This document shows positions 44,763-55,824 of a stretch of 64,000 nt of DNA, piece by piece; position 1 is the first letter of the stretch; each line of letters begins with the position of its first letter. Made by a program: the position numbers and the translations under genes. Location: NCBI GenBank assembly GCA_001687465.1, contig LVLI01000066.1:58303-122302 (forward strand). Direction: 5' to 3'. Under the pieces are notes generated by a model. It was given only the letters and a program-made list of their open reading frames with translations, did no database searches and was not told the DNA's origin. The DNA is from Halocafeteria seosinensis. Lineage: Eukaryota > Sar > Bigyra > Bicosoecida.

Positions 44763-46199
44763 ATGGCCTCGGCTAATAGACTCTCCGTAACGCTGGTACT
44801 ATGGCTATTCGCCATATGGACATCGGACTGCATACAGGCCAACCAGCCAGAAACAGTAGATATCCGGGAAGACATCATTGAAAGTGCTTTCCAATACAAT
44901 GACTTATGTATCGAATATGATGAAAGTAAAAAGAGTTTTCGACAAACCTGTGATAATGTTTGGCCCGGCCATGTATACATTTCACTCCACTACGGCGAAC
45001 TATTCGATGGTAATGACCATCTCATTCATTTGGATGGTATCGACGACTTTGAGGGATTGTTTACAACAAATCATGCATCGGTCGTTTCCTTGAGAGATGC
45101 TCCTTTGATCATGCGGGTACATACTAGAAATGGGAGCACAAGCTACACTGGAGGTTTCATCGTTCAGTCGAACCAGCAGTTCTTTAGAGTTGCCAATTGC
45201 AGCTCCAGTGGCTTAATTAATGGCTGGCACATGGTAAATGGAGACGGCGAGGGTGGTGGGGGCATATGTGGACAGCAATGTGGACAAAACGGAGGCTTCA
45301 GAATCTCCTATTCATACTCAACCGCGGAGATTTACGGAGGTAGAGCAGGAGGCATAGTTGGACAGCGAGCAGCGAAAGACGGATTTGCGGAAATATTCCG
45401 ATGTCACTCCACAGGAGATATTCTAGGGTATAACGCTGGAGGTATTTGTGGTGCCGTAACGGGAAGGAGGGGTCGTGTTCTCATTCAGCAGTCCTACTCT
45501 ACTGGTCTGATTGGTGGGACAGGTTCCGGAGGAATCTGTGGAGCATCAGCAGCACTGGAGTCAGAAGGGAACGTGAACATCTCTGAATGCTCCTCGCATG
45601 GGGACATCTCGACATTTTTTTGCGGTGGTATTTGTGGTCAAAGCGCCGCGGCATTTGGTGGGTCTTGTACCGTATCTGATTCCTACTCGACGGGAGGAAT
45701 ACGCGGAGAAATGTCGGGAGGAATATTCGGTGGGACCGCTGGGGCTAATGGAGGTACGGTTGTGGTACTGAATACGTACTCTAGTGGTAGGATGGCGCTT
45801 AACATTCATGACAATGCTACTCTGGGTAGAGGAATAATTGGAGCTATTGACTCCGGAATATTTGAGCTACCTGACCTAGTTGATGTACGACATTCGGTTT
45901 ACAACGGGGAAGGAGTTAATCCGATAGCAGATATTACTACGGATCCCTTCAAAGGGAAGGGTAATTCCGCTAGCATTATCAATATTACCGGAAGGCTGTA
46001 CTCAGTTAATGGCGTTCAATTGTGGAGTGATGAGAAATGGATTGTGCCCTCCGAGGATGCTCTTCCCGTCTTGCGGTTTCAGTATTCTTCATCAGAACCA
46101 CGAACTTTCCCGTCAACACCTTATAGGGGGAAACAAGTTGTGAAACGTACTATCAGGATTTCGAAAAGCAAAAGGCATGATACCCCGCAATTGGGATGA
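44763..46199 (+). CDS. Secreted GLUG-type repeat protein
   Basis: A single-exon gene of 478 residues. Residues 1-27 are a signal peptide (LSVTLVLWLFAIWTSDCIQA). From about residue 150 to 350 there are six Gly-rich repeats of about 33 residues with the pattern SYSTGxIxGxxxGGICG. They resemble the GLUG motif of bacterial and protist surface proteins and probably form a beta-solenoid. The C-terminal 120 residues lack repeats and end in a basic segment (KRTIRISKSKRHD). No membrane anchor is visible, so the product is probably secreted or surface-bound through adhesion. The ligand is unknown. Confidence 0.7.
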   Translation: MASANRLSVTLVLWLFAIWTSDCIQANQPETVDIREDIIESAFQYNDLCIEYDESKKSFRQTCDNVWPGHVYISLHYGELFDGNDHLIHLDGIDDFEGLFTTNHASVVSLRDAPLIMRVHTRNGSTSYTGGFIVQSNQQFFRVANCSSSGLINGWHMVNGDGEGGGGICGQQCGQNGGFRISYSYSTAEIYGGRAGGIVGQRAAKDGFAEIFRCHSTGDILGYNAGGICGAVTGRRGRVLIQQSYSTGLIGGTGSGGICGASAALESEGNVNISECSSHGDISTFFCGGICGQSAAAFGGSCTVSDSYSTGGIRGEMSGGIFGGTAGANGGTVVVLNTYSSGRMALNIHDNATLGRGIIGAIDSGIFELPDLVDVRHSVYNGEGVNPIADITTDPFKGKGNSASIINITGRLYSVNGVQLWSDEKWIVPSEDALPVLRFQYSSSEPRTFPSTPYRGKQVVKRTIRISKSKRHDTPQLG

Positions 46200-46786
46200 A
46201 CAGCCTGTGATATTAATTGGGGGTGTTGCAGAGCGTAGAAATATGCCCATCCGTGGGACTTAATGGAGTGACCAGAGCCAAGTGCGAGTGTGGTGTCGAA
46301 ATTTCGAATGCGGCGCCGATATGATACAGTCGGGGTGAGTCAGTCTCATACCGACTGGCGATCGCATGCAGAGATGATTGAAGAGACGAGTGACACGGAT
46401 ATCTCGCCTAAAACGATTTCCACGGATGACGCTCTTCATTAAGGCAAATATAAACAGGCGCACTGATTCCGTCATCCTCATGGTTTGCATTGGCTTTGCC
46501 GCAACGACCTTCATTTTTGCACTAAAAAGTACCACTAGCCTCTACTTTTCTTCTACACCTACCCAACCACCGGTGTAGCACGTCCCACATACACTGTTGG
46601 GTTCCTAAAAGTACCGGACCGGATCCAGACCGGCCCGGAATCGGTCCGAAAACCCGGAAAGACCATCACTCCAAGCCATTCCCCCATCTTGTAGAGGCTT
46701 GTATAGAGGCTATACACGCATTTTTTGGGTCCTATTTTCTTTCTGGGGGTGATCAAGTGTGCTAAAATTGTTTATCGGGGGAGAAA
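46200..46786. other. Intergenic, possible small membrane-protein exon
   Basis: A plus-strand frame at 46378-46578 has a basic start and one hydrophobic segment (DSVILMVCIGFAATTFIFAL). A possible short intron just upstream (gtgagt ... gcatgcag) would put other frames in use. The evidence is too thin for a gene call. The promoter of the stomatin-like gene must also be here. Confidence 0.25.
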
Positions 46787-47924
46787 ATGGCGAGTGCAGG
46801 GCTGATTGTGCTCATTATAGTGCTTGTCATTGTCGGATTTTTGGTCATTTTCGGCATCTATAAGTCCATTAACGTCGTCCGAGAGAAGCAAGCCGTGGTT
46901 ATAGAGCGGCTAGGGAAGTTTAAGGCAACCTTATCGCCTGGCATTCACTTTATCATCCCGTATTTGGACTGGCCGCGGACGTATACGCATAGATATTACG
47001 TCAGGTATGTCGTATCCGAGTGTCGTTTTGGACCGAAACAGCCTTATTTTGATGCTTTCATGGCCCTTGCAGTGACAATTTCGGACGCACAACGCTCGTT
47101 CAGCATGTCAATGAGACGAAAATCAGCCAGCAGAATGAGGTCATGGATTTCCCCAAGCAGGAAGTCATCACTCGCGATAATGCAACGATTACGTTGGATG
47201 CACTGTTGAGTTACCAGATCGTGAATCCCAAAGTGATGCTATACGCCACCAAGAATCTGCCACGTATGTTGGCTAAGCTGCTTCAGGCGCAACTAAGAAA
47301 CGTTGCGGGAACTTTGGACGTGGATCAGATGATCGAATCCACGGCGGGGTTGAGCCGTGTCGGAGCGGAAATGCAGCACATTGCCAACAGGTGGGGTGTA
47401 CATGTAAAGTTTGTTAAAATCCAGAATGTAAATGCGGGAGAACTGAGAGATGTGTTGCAACGAAAGAAGAATGCCGATCTGAATAACAAGCAAGTGCTTA
47501 TCTCTGCGAAAGCTGACAAGCAGAAAATGATCACCCGGGCCGAAGGTGAACGAGATAGTATGCAGAATCAAGCCCAGGGTGAATCTCAAGCTGAGAGAGC
47601 CAGAGCACGTGGTGATGCAAAGGCTATTATTAATGGTGCCCGTGCTGAAGCGGAATCGGTGCGAGAAGTCGCAAGAGCAATCGGTCGTACGGGTGAGAAT
47701 CCCACGAAGTATTTATTGGCATTAAAGTACATCAAGGCACTACAAAAGGTCATGTGGCAAAATGGGACGAGTATCAGACTGCTACCCAACCAGACCGCAT
47801 TCCTGCAGACTCTTCAAGGTAAGCAACACCTAAGAAGCGTAATTTCACATATTACTATTGGGATCTTTTTAATTGCACAGGCTTCGGGCTCAATACGGTA
47901 TTACCTTCCCAATCTGCAAAATAA
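46787..47924 (+). CDS. Stomatin-like protein (SPFH/band 7 family)
   Basis: Three exons, 46787-47004, 47073-47818 and 47881-47924, joined by 68- and 62-nt introns, give 335 residues. A membrane segment at residues 5-25 (LIVLIIVLVIVGFLVIFGIY) precedes the band 7 domain: VREKQAVVIERLGKFKATLSPGIHFIIPYLD, split as VVIERLGKF and LSPGIHFIIP, then DNFGRTTLVQ across the first junction, RDNATITLDALLSYQIV, and the coiled coil with ITRAEGERDS and ARARGDAKAI. The LALKYIKALQKV end matches stomatin-like protein 2. SPFH proteins form membrane scaffolds; SLP-2 acts at the mitochondrial inner membrane. Here the N-terminus is a membrane anchor rather than a clear targeting peptide, so the compartment is uncertain. 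Confidence 0.88.
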
Positions 47925-48039
47925 TCTACCGGGAAAATCATTCGTGGATTTGCCTTTGCGGCACACATTATTTGGGTGGTCATGTATACAACTGTTGATC
48001 GCCTGTCCTAGTTTCTGTTGAATGGACAACAAGTGCTCC

Positions 48040-50200
48040 TCATATCACACACAAGATAGCAACGCCGATACCAAGAGCGTCTTTTAATACGCCTGAATTG
48101 TTCAACTTTTCAGGGGCTCTCTTCCGCTTCCTTCTGTTATTGTCTTCATCGTGACGTGCTCTGTAGTCATCGTCCCTCTTCCCGCACTCCGAGGACAAAG
48201 CTTTGATCCCTACAAGTTCTGCGGCAGTGATGATATCCATACCCTTCCTATAAATATCAGTAAGTTCTTCTCGCATATTCTTTGCCTGCTGTAATCTCCA
48301 TGAAATTTGTTCCTGTGAACTGTCTGTAGCCTTTAATGCAGTTATAATTGAGTCAAACTGTTCACGAATTCCTTGAATTTGCAATACAGTGCCCTTTAGT
48401 AGATTGAGATTGTATTTGCATTCTTTCCACGAGTCCTGGATATTTTCGGAAGCTTCAAGTGGCAATATCCTTTCAAGTGTCTCCCAGCTGTCTTCAAAAT
48501 AATTGTCTGGTTCCTCTTCCGCTTCTTCACTTTCCTGGGCATCCAACTGGTTTCTGGCTTCGCTTTCCCAGCGTTGGTACTCATCGTAATCGAACTGCCC
48601 GGACTCATCCACAAAAACACGATAGATGTCAATATCGTCACCCACTTCATTTTGCCTACCCTCCTCATCGCTGGACGACCAATCATCCTCCCTCGTGAGG
48701 TTCTCATGCTCGTGCTCGGTATGGTCTACCTTTTCACTGGATGCTGCATCGTCACCCGAATCAGTCTCTCCGGGGAAGCTATCTGATTCCGAACAATTAG
48801 AAACAGCGTAGCGAGGATCAATAGCAAATGCACTAGAAGATTTTCCTTGTCCTTCTTTTTGTTCGTTTTCTCTGGGTACAGGGGATTGCTTTGCCTCGTC
48901 CTCGGATTCGCTCAAACTAGGGAAGGCTTTCATCAAAATGCCGTAATAGCGGGGACCCAAAAGAGCTTGGATTAAATTTAGAATTTCGCTGGAAAGCTTG
49001 TTGAATCTACCGATAAGTGGACTTTTCTCCTTTAGTCCTACTAACAATTTGCGAACCGCTTTCTGCTGCGACTTCATATCGGCATCCTCAGCAGATTGAG
49101 TTCTCACTGGGCGTTTTATGATACCTTGGTTATATAGATAAACCAAAGCCAAACTAACGTTAGATATCTGTTGGAATTGTTCTTCAGACCATCTCTTTAA
49201 CATATTTGCTACGACTTCCTTCATATCGACCTGGAAAGACAAAAGAAAAAAATACTGATCGCCTACTGAATCTTGAGGGGTTTGCGCGATAAGTGACATA
49301 CCGTCGCTTTCTCATTGTACTTGTCGGGAAGCGCTTTTATGCAGAGATTCACAAGCTTCTGTAAACAATCGTAATTAATTCTAGTTAGGGTTGCACCAAG
49401 AATCTTGCAAATACACACATACTTGAATGCTATTATCTACTCGCCTGAAAAACAGCGTAGTTCCCTTTCTGTTCCGTTCACTTCGGGTGACTACAGCGTC
49501 AATACAACGCACCACGGCAAGCTTTTCTTCTGGTGATTTCGACTGCTCAATCATCCCTATCAGTAGCTCTGAGGAGCCGGAAGCGTCCGTCATGGACGAA
49601 TTGACCCGGTAAATCAAGTGCTCCAACATCGAGTTGAAATGCGTTGGAGTCTCTGAGTCTGTTTGACCGCGAAACACTTCCTGTATCGAAATCTCGACAT
49701 GGCCATCATCTTGTGCACCCTTCTCCTGAGAAACTTCAGAATGCTTCGTAGATTGCTCGGAAGCCTTGTGTGAGCTTGCACCTGCAATTAACAGAGGTCA
49801 CTAATTCCAATTTCCACGTTCAACATGCATTGCCAGACTCACCTCCTCCGGAAGCTTCACGCATTTCCAGTACACTGCGATGAACGACATCCTCAATGGA
49901 AAGCGAAGATGGGTCTTCTTCTTCTTCTCTTCCTTCTGCATGCTCCTGTGCCTTCCTATTACGCTTCTTGCTCGGTTGTCTCCGAGAGCCCGACGAAGGT
50001 GTCCCTCCTTTTTTCTGTTTCCGGCGAATGTACCGAGAGCGCAGTTTCTTGATAATAACTTCACGTGTCGTCCCTACAGCCACTGCCGCGGCTGTAGGAT
50101 GGCTCAAAGATGAAGATGAAGACGATGCTGGAATGACGGAGGATGAAGTCGAGCTCGCATTCCGGCTGTTGCCATGACGTCCTGTCGATCGCGCCGCCAT
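48040..50200 (-). CDS. UVSSA-like protein (ENTH/VHS-like N-terminal domain)
   Basis: Four exons are predicted: 49843-50200, 49423-49781, 49302-49358 and 48040-49230, with consistent phases, giving 654 residues. The start MAARSTGRHGNS is followed by a low-complexity Ser/Arg-rich region. Residues of about 155-290 make a helical VHS-like domain: LLIGMIEQSKSPEEKLAVVR, TRSERNRKGTTLF, then the 19-codon exon KLVNLCIKALPDKYNEKAT, then VANMLKRWSEEQFQQISN. This order resembles the start of UV-stimulated scaffold protein A, which acts in transcription-coupled repair. A long acidic region, a helical segment and a basic cluster (NNRRKRKRAPEKL) follow. I do not see the UVSSA C-terminal domain, and the hydrophobic last residues may be read-through into an intron. 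Function is tentative. Confidence 0.6.
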
Positions 50201-50598
50201 TCTACATACACAACGTTGACCATATGGTCAGTGGCGCTACTCACTATAGTGACGGACTTAATGAGAACAATATAAGGGGGGAGGAACCATAATAACACTG
50301 CATTTCGTGCATGCGTTGAACTTCACAAACGAGTTACTGGATGAAGTTTAGAATGCTGCATATGCAGATTATGATAGTATTAGTAGGACACTCGACCCGT
50401 CGTAAAATTCTTCTTGGGTGTAATTGCTGCGTACGGTACATCATTACTGTTTACGGTGAACTTCGAATAAATTCCGCGAATCACTCAACTTGCGGGGAGT
50501 GATGTTCCAGATGCTAGTGTCCTTCCTCTTCCTCCGCGATAGAGCACTGTATCATTCGAAGAACTGCATAGCAATCTATAGTTTTTGCTGATAATCTT

Positions 50599-51520
50599 TT
50601 GGAGTTCGGATGCCACAGGGGTGGCTCGTTCTGGAAGGTTCCGACAGGGCTTGTGACGGAGCGGAGTCCCAGTTTTCGCTTCAACCTCTACGACCCTATC
50701 ATATGTAAGTATTGTTTAGCCACTACAGTTGGCACAGGTGACATATACCCTCCACTACGTCGGGAAATGGTAGTTGTTGTCTCACTCAGAGCCAACCGAA
50801 AAGCCGTTGCACACACGGTAGGTCTTGCAAGTTCTTGTGCAGGGTTCTCACCTTTCTCACAGACTTTCCCGATTCCGAACTGCCTCAGAAGGAGCCCACT
50901 AGAAGCATAGGATTTCAAACAGATATAATGGCATCGGATGACCCAGCGCTGTATTCGGAAAGGCGGGCAGACCTGGGCAGCGCTGGAGGAACGATGGGGA
51001 ACCACCACAGGTGAGCAGGCGGAGCCGAAAGGCGGGAATGAAACCACCGAGCGGTGCACGGAGTCCCAGTTTAAGAAATTCACGATTCGGTACTTAGTCG
51101 GACAATGAGAGCATTAAGGTATGAATTTCTCTCCCACATCTGTAAAGGATACAATTCCTTTGAACATCCTCTTGTTCACGTCTGGTTCCCGATCGAGCAC
51201 ATCCAGTGAACGGCTACAGCCACATCAGTCCTCGTTCTGGCAGCCTTCTCTCCCTCTTTTGCGCTTGATTTTGGGTTCTACGAGGTCTTTGTGCCGGTAC
51301 CGTTCTCTTTGCTGCAAATACGCGAGGGGATTGCGATGGTGTAGCTGTCAATGCTAACGGTTGCGTTCTTGCAGACTTCCAAGAAAACCAGACACAGAAA
51401 ATTCCTCTGTGGGGCATACTGAGCTTTGATCACTCCTTAGATCCTCTGCTATTTCTCATCAGCCAAATTCACGCATCCGCCGGGAGTTCCTTTCAGTTAG
51501 TCGCGTAGCTATTACTCAGC
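50599..51520 (+). pseudogene. Probable decayed potassium-channel gene
   Basis: A reading near 50710-50790 contains ATTVGTGDIYPPLRREMVVV, which has the layout of a potassium-channel selectivity filter (TVGYGD) and the start of the inner helix. The inner helix itself is lost. About 600 bp downstream another frame reads VNANGCVLADFQENQTQKIP and ILSFDHSLDPLLFLISQIH. This resembles the RCK domain of calcium-activated (BK-type) channels, including the CLxLAD strand. Frames change and stops intervene, so the locus looks dead. The order and spacing of pore then RCK support one origin. Confidence 0.45.
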
Positions 51521-53044
51521 GAAATACGAAGAGGTGACGTGACGCAAAGACCATCTTCACTCGATGACTTCGACGAAGTCGCTAACTGTACGTCCTAAAG
51601 TTCTTATCCTTGTGGCAAAGGAAATCTGGGTTCCTTTGCTACAATACATGTATATTTCGGTCAAATAAGCTACCTAGGGCTTGGGAAACAACACACGTGA
51701 CGTGACCCAGCGCTTCCTTGTGTTTTGTTAAGCGGCAAGATGAAGAGGTATAGTATCTTGCTGCCGAAACTAAAACGAATTGCATGTTCTCCATGCTCAC
51801 CCATGTGCATGTGGTATGTAAATGTAAATCTAGCGGCTCCTGGGGTCGGGCTTTGGTTGGTTGCCAACTGGTGCAGAATCGGTAATTTCAGAATTCCCAT
51901 AGGCAAGGGTTACCTACAGCCATGAGAATATGATAAAATTCGGAACCTTTCGCAATGAAGCTTTTAGCAATCGACGTGAACTCTTAATCTGGGCAGTCCG
52001 GGGGGAGTGTTGTACAGTGATTGTAATGTCTGGGCAAGCTCTGGAACCGAGAGAGTTGAAAGCCCCCCTAAGGGTAAACTATTGGTTTACAGGAAGAAAT
52101 AGGTGCGCTCATCAGTTTCAATTGGGAGCCAGAGCAGTGCCCGACCCGCTAGGTAAGTCAGGATAACAGTCGACCCCTTTCAAAAACGCACTCGAATTGG
52201 AGGAAATCGCATCAGGGAGTGACATGTTTGTCACATAGACAGTATCTCACACGGTTATACTGGTTGTACAACAGTGACCAATGCAGATGATCAATGGGTC
52301 ACAACTTGTTATCAGCCCTTGATGGTCTCAGTTTTCCTACAAAGTTCATAGGGGTTGAAGCTCTGAACGCAGATGCATGAATGGTGTTCGTTGGTTCGTG
52401 GACTTTTGTGGCCCCACTGAATTGCATATGGCCCCTACTGAGTCACAGAAAGTGGTGCAACACGCTAGATTGACTTATACGCACACACGGTAACTTATAC
52501 GCAACGTCTGTATCCGAATTTCTTCAACGATGGGAACAAACGATAAAGACTGACCAGGAATGCGGGTTTGGCATAAACGTTTATGAAACTTTATGGCATA
52601 CGGAGTACAACTTGGAGGTGTAATTTTCCTCACTGTGTTCTTGGTACCCTGTATGCGATATGCTTCTGCTAGAATCCTGAACGTGGCGCTATCTGTTCTT
52701 GTCAGATACCCTGTAAGGCAACAGTTTTTATTTAGCTGCAGGGAAAGCAGTTTGCAACTGGAGGGTTTCTCCTTTCCCCATCTTGTACTGTAACACCGGA
52801 TCGCATCGAATCAGTATGTATTAGATCCCGAATACTGTAGAACTCTATCGCCTTAATTAGGCAAGTAACGGCTATGGGTGCCTGCATGTACTATACTGTA
52901 TGCACTCAGTGGCAAGTTGCAGCTTGCAACGTCGCCATGTCATTGTCATGCGGTGGATTCAACACTGCGGAGTCAAAATCCGAAAGCTCTTCGCCTAAAC
53001 GTCTGAGCGACGTAGACATTGAGATCAGAGATCCGATTGCGGGG
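51521..53044. other. Intergenic, no feature recognised
   Basis: The first 150 bp may be further decayed channel sequence. The remainder shows only short, biased frames on both strands. Confidence 0.4.
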
Positions 53045-53162
53045 ATTTTTCCACAACGAGAAGATGCTGGAGCGGTTCGGGCTAGGATGAACTTCACCCC
53101 ACGCGTCCTAGCGTAGCATATAGACTAGGTGTCCTCCATGAGAGCAATACTAATACACACGT
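53045..53162 (+). mobile_element. Decayed 3' end of the non-LTR retroelement
   Basis: The stretch from gaagatgctggagcggttcg to agcaatactaatacacac matches the ends at 57.6 and 61.0 kb, with substitutions and a small insertion. The reading frame is broken. Confidence 0.55.
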
Positions 53163-53344
53163 GTCCACCTAGTAGAAGCGCTACTACTGACTTGACCAAC
53201 GCGTTTGCAATATTGTGATGGTCATTTGCGTCGTTGAGCGATCAGTCCGTTCTTCTGGCTGAATACTACTGGCGAATGACTATAGAAACGAAGGAGCGTT
53301 TACCGTGTAACATATCCGCGCAATGCAATATCGGATTCATGTAT

Positions 53345-54005
53345 TTACTCCTTCTTCTGCCGTTTTAGAGTGTCTTGAGGACCATCGCTACTTGGTGATA
53401 AGCCATACGAAGCACTGGCTGTATTCTCGGGCCTGCTGGGACTTCCAAGGCTATTTTGGGAACCAATTGCAGAGGAGTCAAGTCTGGACAACGGTGTCGT
53501 CCAGCTGGAGCTGAAAGGAGTTGAGCCGGAACTGGTACTGCTCATCGAAGAGTTCCCAACAGTGGCTGTGGAGCATGTCAGCACGAAGTTACTACCAGCG
53601 CTAAAATGTCGACAAGTAGTCATGTCATGCTCTGTCCCATGGATCTGTGGTTGCTGAGTTGGTTCTGACGACTCATGTATATTAAGAACCCAGTCCACCA
53701 GAGAGGTTTGGTCATCGATGCGAGGTGGTTCTCCAGGGAAACGGCTCACTGCAAGCCATTTCCTTTCTTTTTCATCCTTCGTTTGCACATTGATGCAAAG
53801 ATGTTCAATACCTTTCCCGGTACACCGCTGCACACATGGACAATTGCAGCAGCCATAACGACTTCTACACTCCGCGAAGATCGAGTCCCAGACTTACGCG
53901 GCATGGCCGGTGGCTATCACATTTCACCTTGCTTCTCGCGCAGGGTTGGCAAGCACGTTTTAACCTTGAATTATTCAGTTCCGTTGATGTGTCCCGAGAA
54001 GCCAT
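53345..54005 (-). CDS. Zn2Cys6 (Gal4-type) zinc-cluster protein, copy 1
   Basis: Two exons, 53898-54005 and 53345-53827, with a 70-nt GTAAGT...CAG intron, give 196 residues. The splice joins the two halves of a binuclear zinc cluster: LKRACQPCARSKVKCDSHRPC in exon 1, shown here as CQPC and KVKCD, and RCTGKGIEHLC at the start of exon 2. The six cysteines follow C-x2-C-x6-C-x5-C-x2-C-x8-C. In fungi this domain binds CGG-containing DNA half-sites as a transcription factor. The rest holds PPRID-QTSLVDWVLNIHE, shared with the second copy at 55275-55824, then a Ser/Thr-rich tail. It is much shorter than fungal regulators and lacks their middle homology region. Confidence 0.75.
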
Positions 54006-55274
54006 GTTTTCTTGCGCTTCAAGCCTGAAGTTATGACGTCACACACGACCACGTACACACGACCACGTACTAGTAGCACCTGTCAACCACCTTCCCAGGA
54101 TAACAATAACAGAGAGCACTTACTCTGAGGCAGTGTAAGTAGTTTCAACACGGACTTAAACGAAGGTTTGTGTGGCGCGCAGGTGGGCATACTTCGCCCA
54201 GGTATATGAACAATCCTTAGTTTTACCACCACACTGTTACCAAATCTCCGTGAACTTGCGCCGCAGGAGCCAGTGTGCCATCACTTACCATGATGCAGGG
54301 GTGCCAGCGCCACCTGCACCCTTCTGAGAGAAGCTCTCCAGTGTTGCGTATAAATACTGACGAAACTCCTACTTTGTATGTCTTTCTATCATTCTACGTG
54401 ATAGAGTGGAGCCGCGAGGACTCACTGCGGTAACGCGGTTACAAAAAGTCCGGTGAACTGCTGAGCGTACATCTGCATCAGTAGTGTTAACAGCTAACAC
54501 AGAACAGTCACAATGGTGCAAATGGAGACTATATTTCACTTGTATGAGCACTGAAATCTTCAGAGACGTGGCAGCCCTCAGTATGTCTAGTGTGACGTGG
54601 AATTTGTGACTCACCGGTTGACCTACTGACGTTCCCCTACTGGCCCACATTACCAGAAAATGACTCCATCAATACTTGAACTGGTAGGGGGCCTCATTAA
54701 TATGTTCTTTGAAGTTTGGTGAGGGATAGTAAGGCCCACGCATGGCTGCCGGTAATTGTTGAACAAGAATGACTCCTTAGCTGGTCAGTGGTTACACTTG
54801 AACACACTCCCTGGCGACTAAGAAACCGCTAAGCTTAGGGTTAGTTCAGTCAAAGTCAGTGATGGGAAGTGTATGGTTTAAGCTTTATGGCAACTTCTAA
54901 TACCGAAAGTGAGAGGTTCTACCACGGGGGATTTTCTTGCAGTATCGGAATACCGGTACAATGAAAATTGAACCTGTAAGAAATATGTTGGGAATAGCTA
55001 AGCCCATTTTAAAACAGCAAAATGGACAGATCTGACGCGGTCCAAGCTTGACTTGGACATAATAGCTTCATCAGGATTGATCCATTGAGTTTCTGAAAGC
55101 ATCACGATCAAAAATCGCTGACATGGTGTAGTGCTTATCCCTGTTGGAAGACCCCTCACAGCCAGTTAAGGGTTTATAATCCATTATTTACGAAGCGGAC
55201 GGTTCCCCGATGACCCGGTGATTGTATGTGCAAAGATTGATCATCATCGGGAGCCATTCAAGTTGAGCTTTGTA
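54006..55274. other. Intergenic between the two zinc-cluster genes
   Basis: No convincing gene is visible. The promoter of copy 1 should be just above 54005. Confidence 0.45.
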
Positions 55275-55824
55275 TCACTGCTTCCTCTGACATTTCGGGG
55301 ATGAAATAAAGACGTCATCGCGATACGTGCAGTGCTGAGTATTCGCTTGGGGATTCGGATATGCGTAGCCCCCCATGGCAGCCGACTCTTGGTGTGAAAC
55401 TCGACGTGTTAAACTGAAGCATGTGCTTTCGCCATCTTCCTCCAAGTGAGTCAATCCGCTATCTTTTGTTTCTTGTCTTGTTAGGTCGCTTGACTCTGAC
55501 CACTCGCGTATGTTGAGAACCCAATCGACCAAGGACGGTTGATCCTCTATTCGAGGCGGCTCTTCACGGCTCTTTAACCTTTCTCGTCCTTCCTTCTCCT
55601 GCTTCGTTTCGACATTGACGCAAAGATGTTCGATGCCTTTCCGAGCACACCGCTGCATTTGCACTGGCAATTACGGTCAACTGCGTAACTCCGCACCGGT
55701 CAGTCTAACTTACCTGGCACGGTCGACTGCTATCACATCTACTCTTGCTATCAGCGCACGGCTTGCAGGCGCGCTTTAACTTAGGCGCACGGGAAGAGGC
55801 ATCTTCATTTTGCTGAGAAGCCAT
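55275..55824 (-). CDS. Zn2Cys6 (Gal4-type) zinc-cluster protein, copy 2
   Basis: Two exons, 55714-55824 and 55275-55652, with a 61-nt GTAAGT...CAG intron, give 162 residues. Exon 1 holds RACKPCADSKSRCDSSRPC and exon 2 begins RCARKGIEHLC, giving the same C-x2-C-x6-C-x5-C-x2-C-x8-C cluster as copy 1. The intron sits at the same codon. PPRIEDQPSLVDWVLNIRE is conserved with copy 1, and the C-terminal tails differ. The two genes are tandem paralogues about 1.3 kb apart. A role as a small DNA-binding regulator is inferred from the domain only. Confidence 0.75.

Noticed and set aside
46378-46578. Small basic single-membrane-helix protein
   Set aside because: There is no upstream support, the start is uncertain and competing frames exist; kept only as a note.
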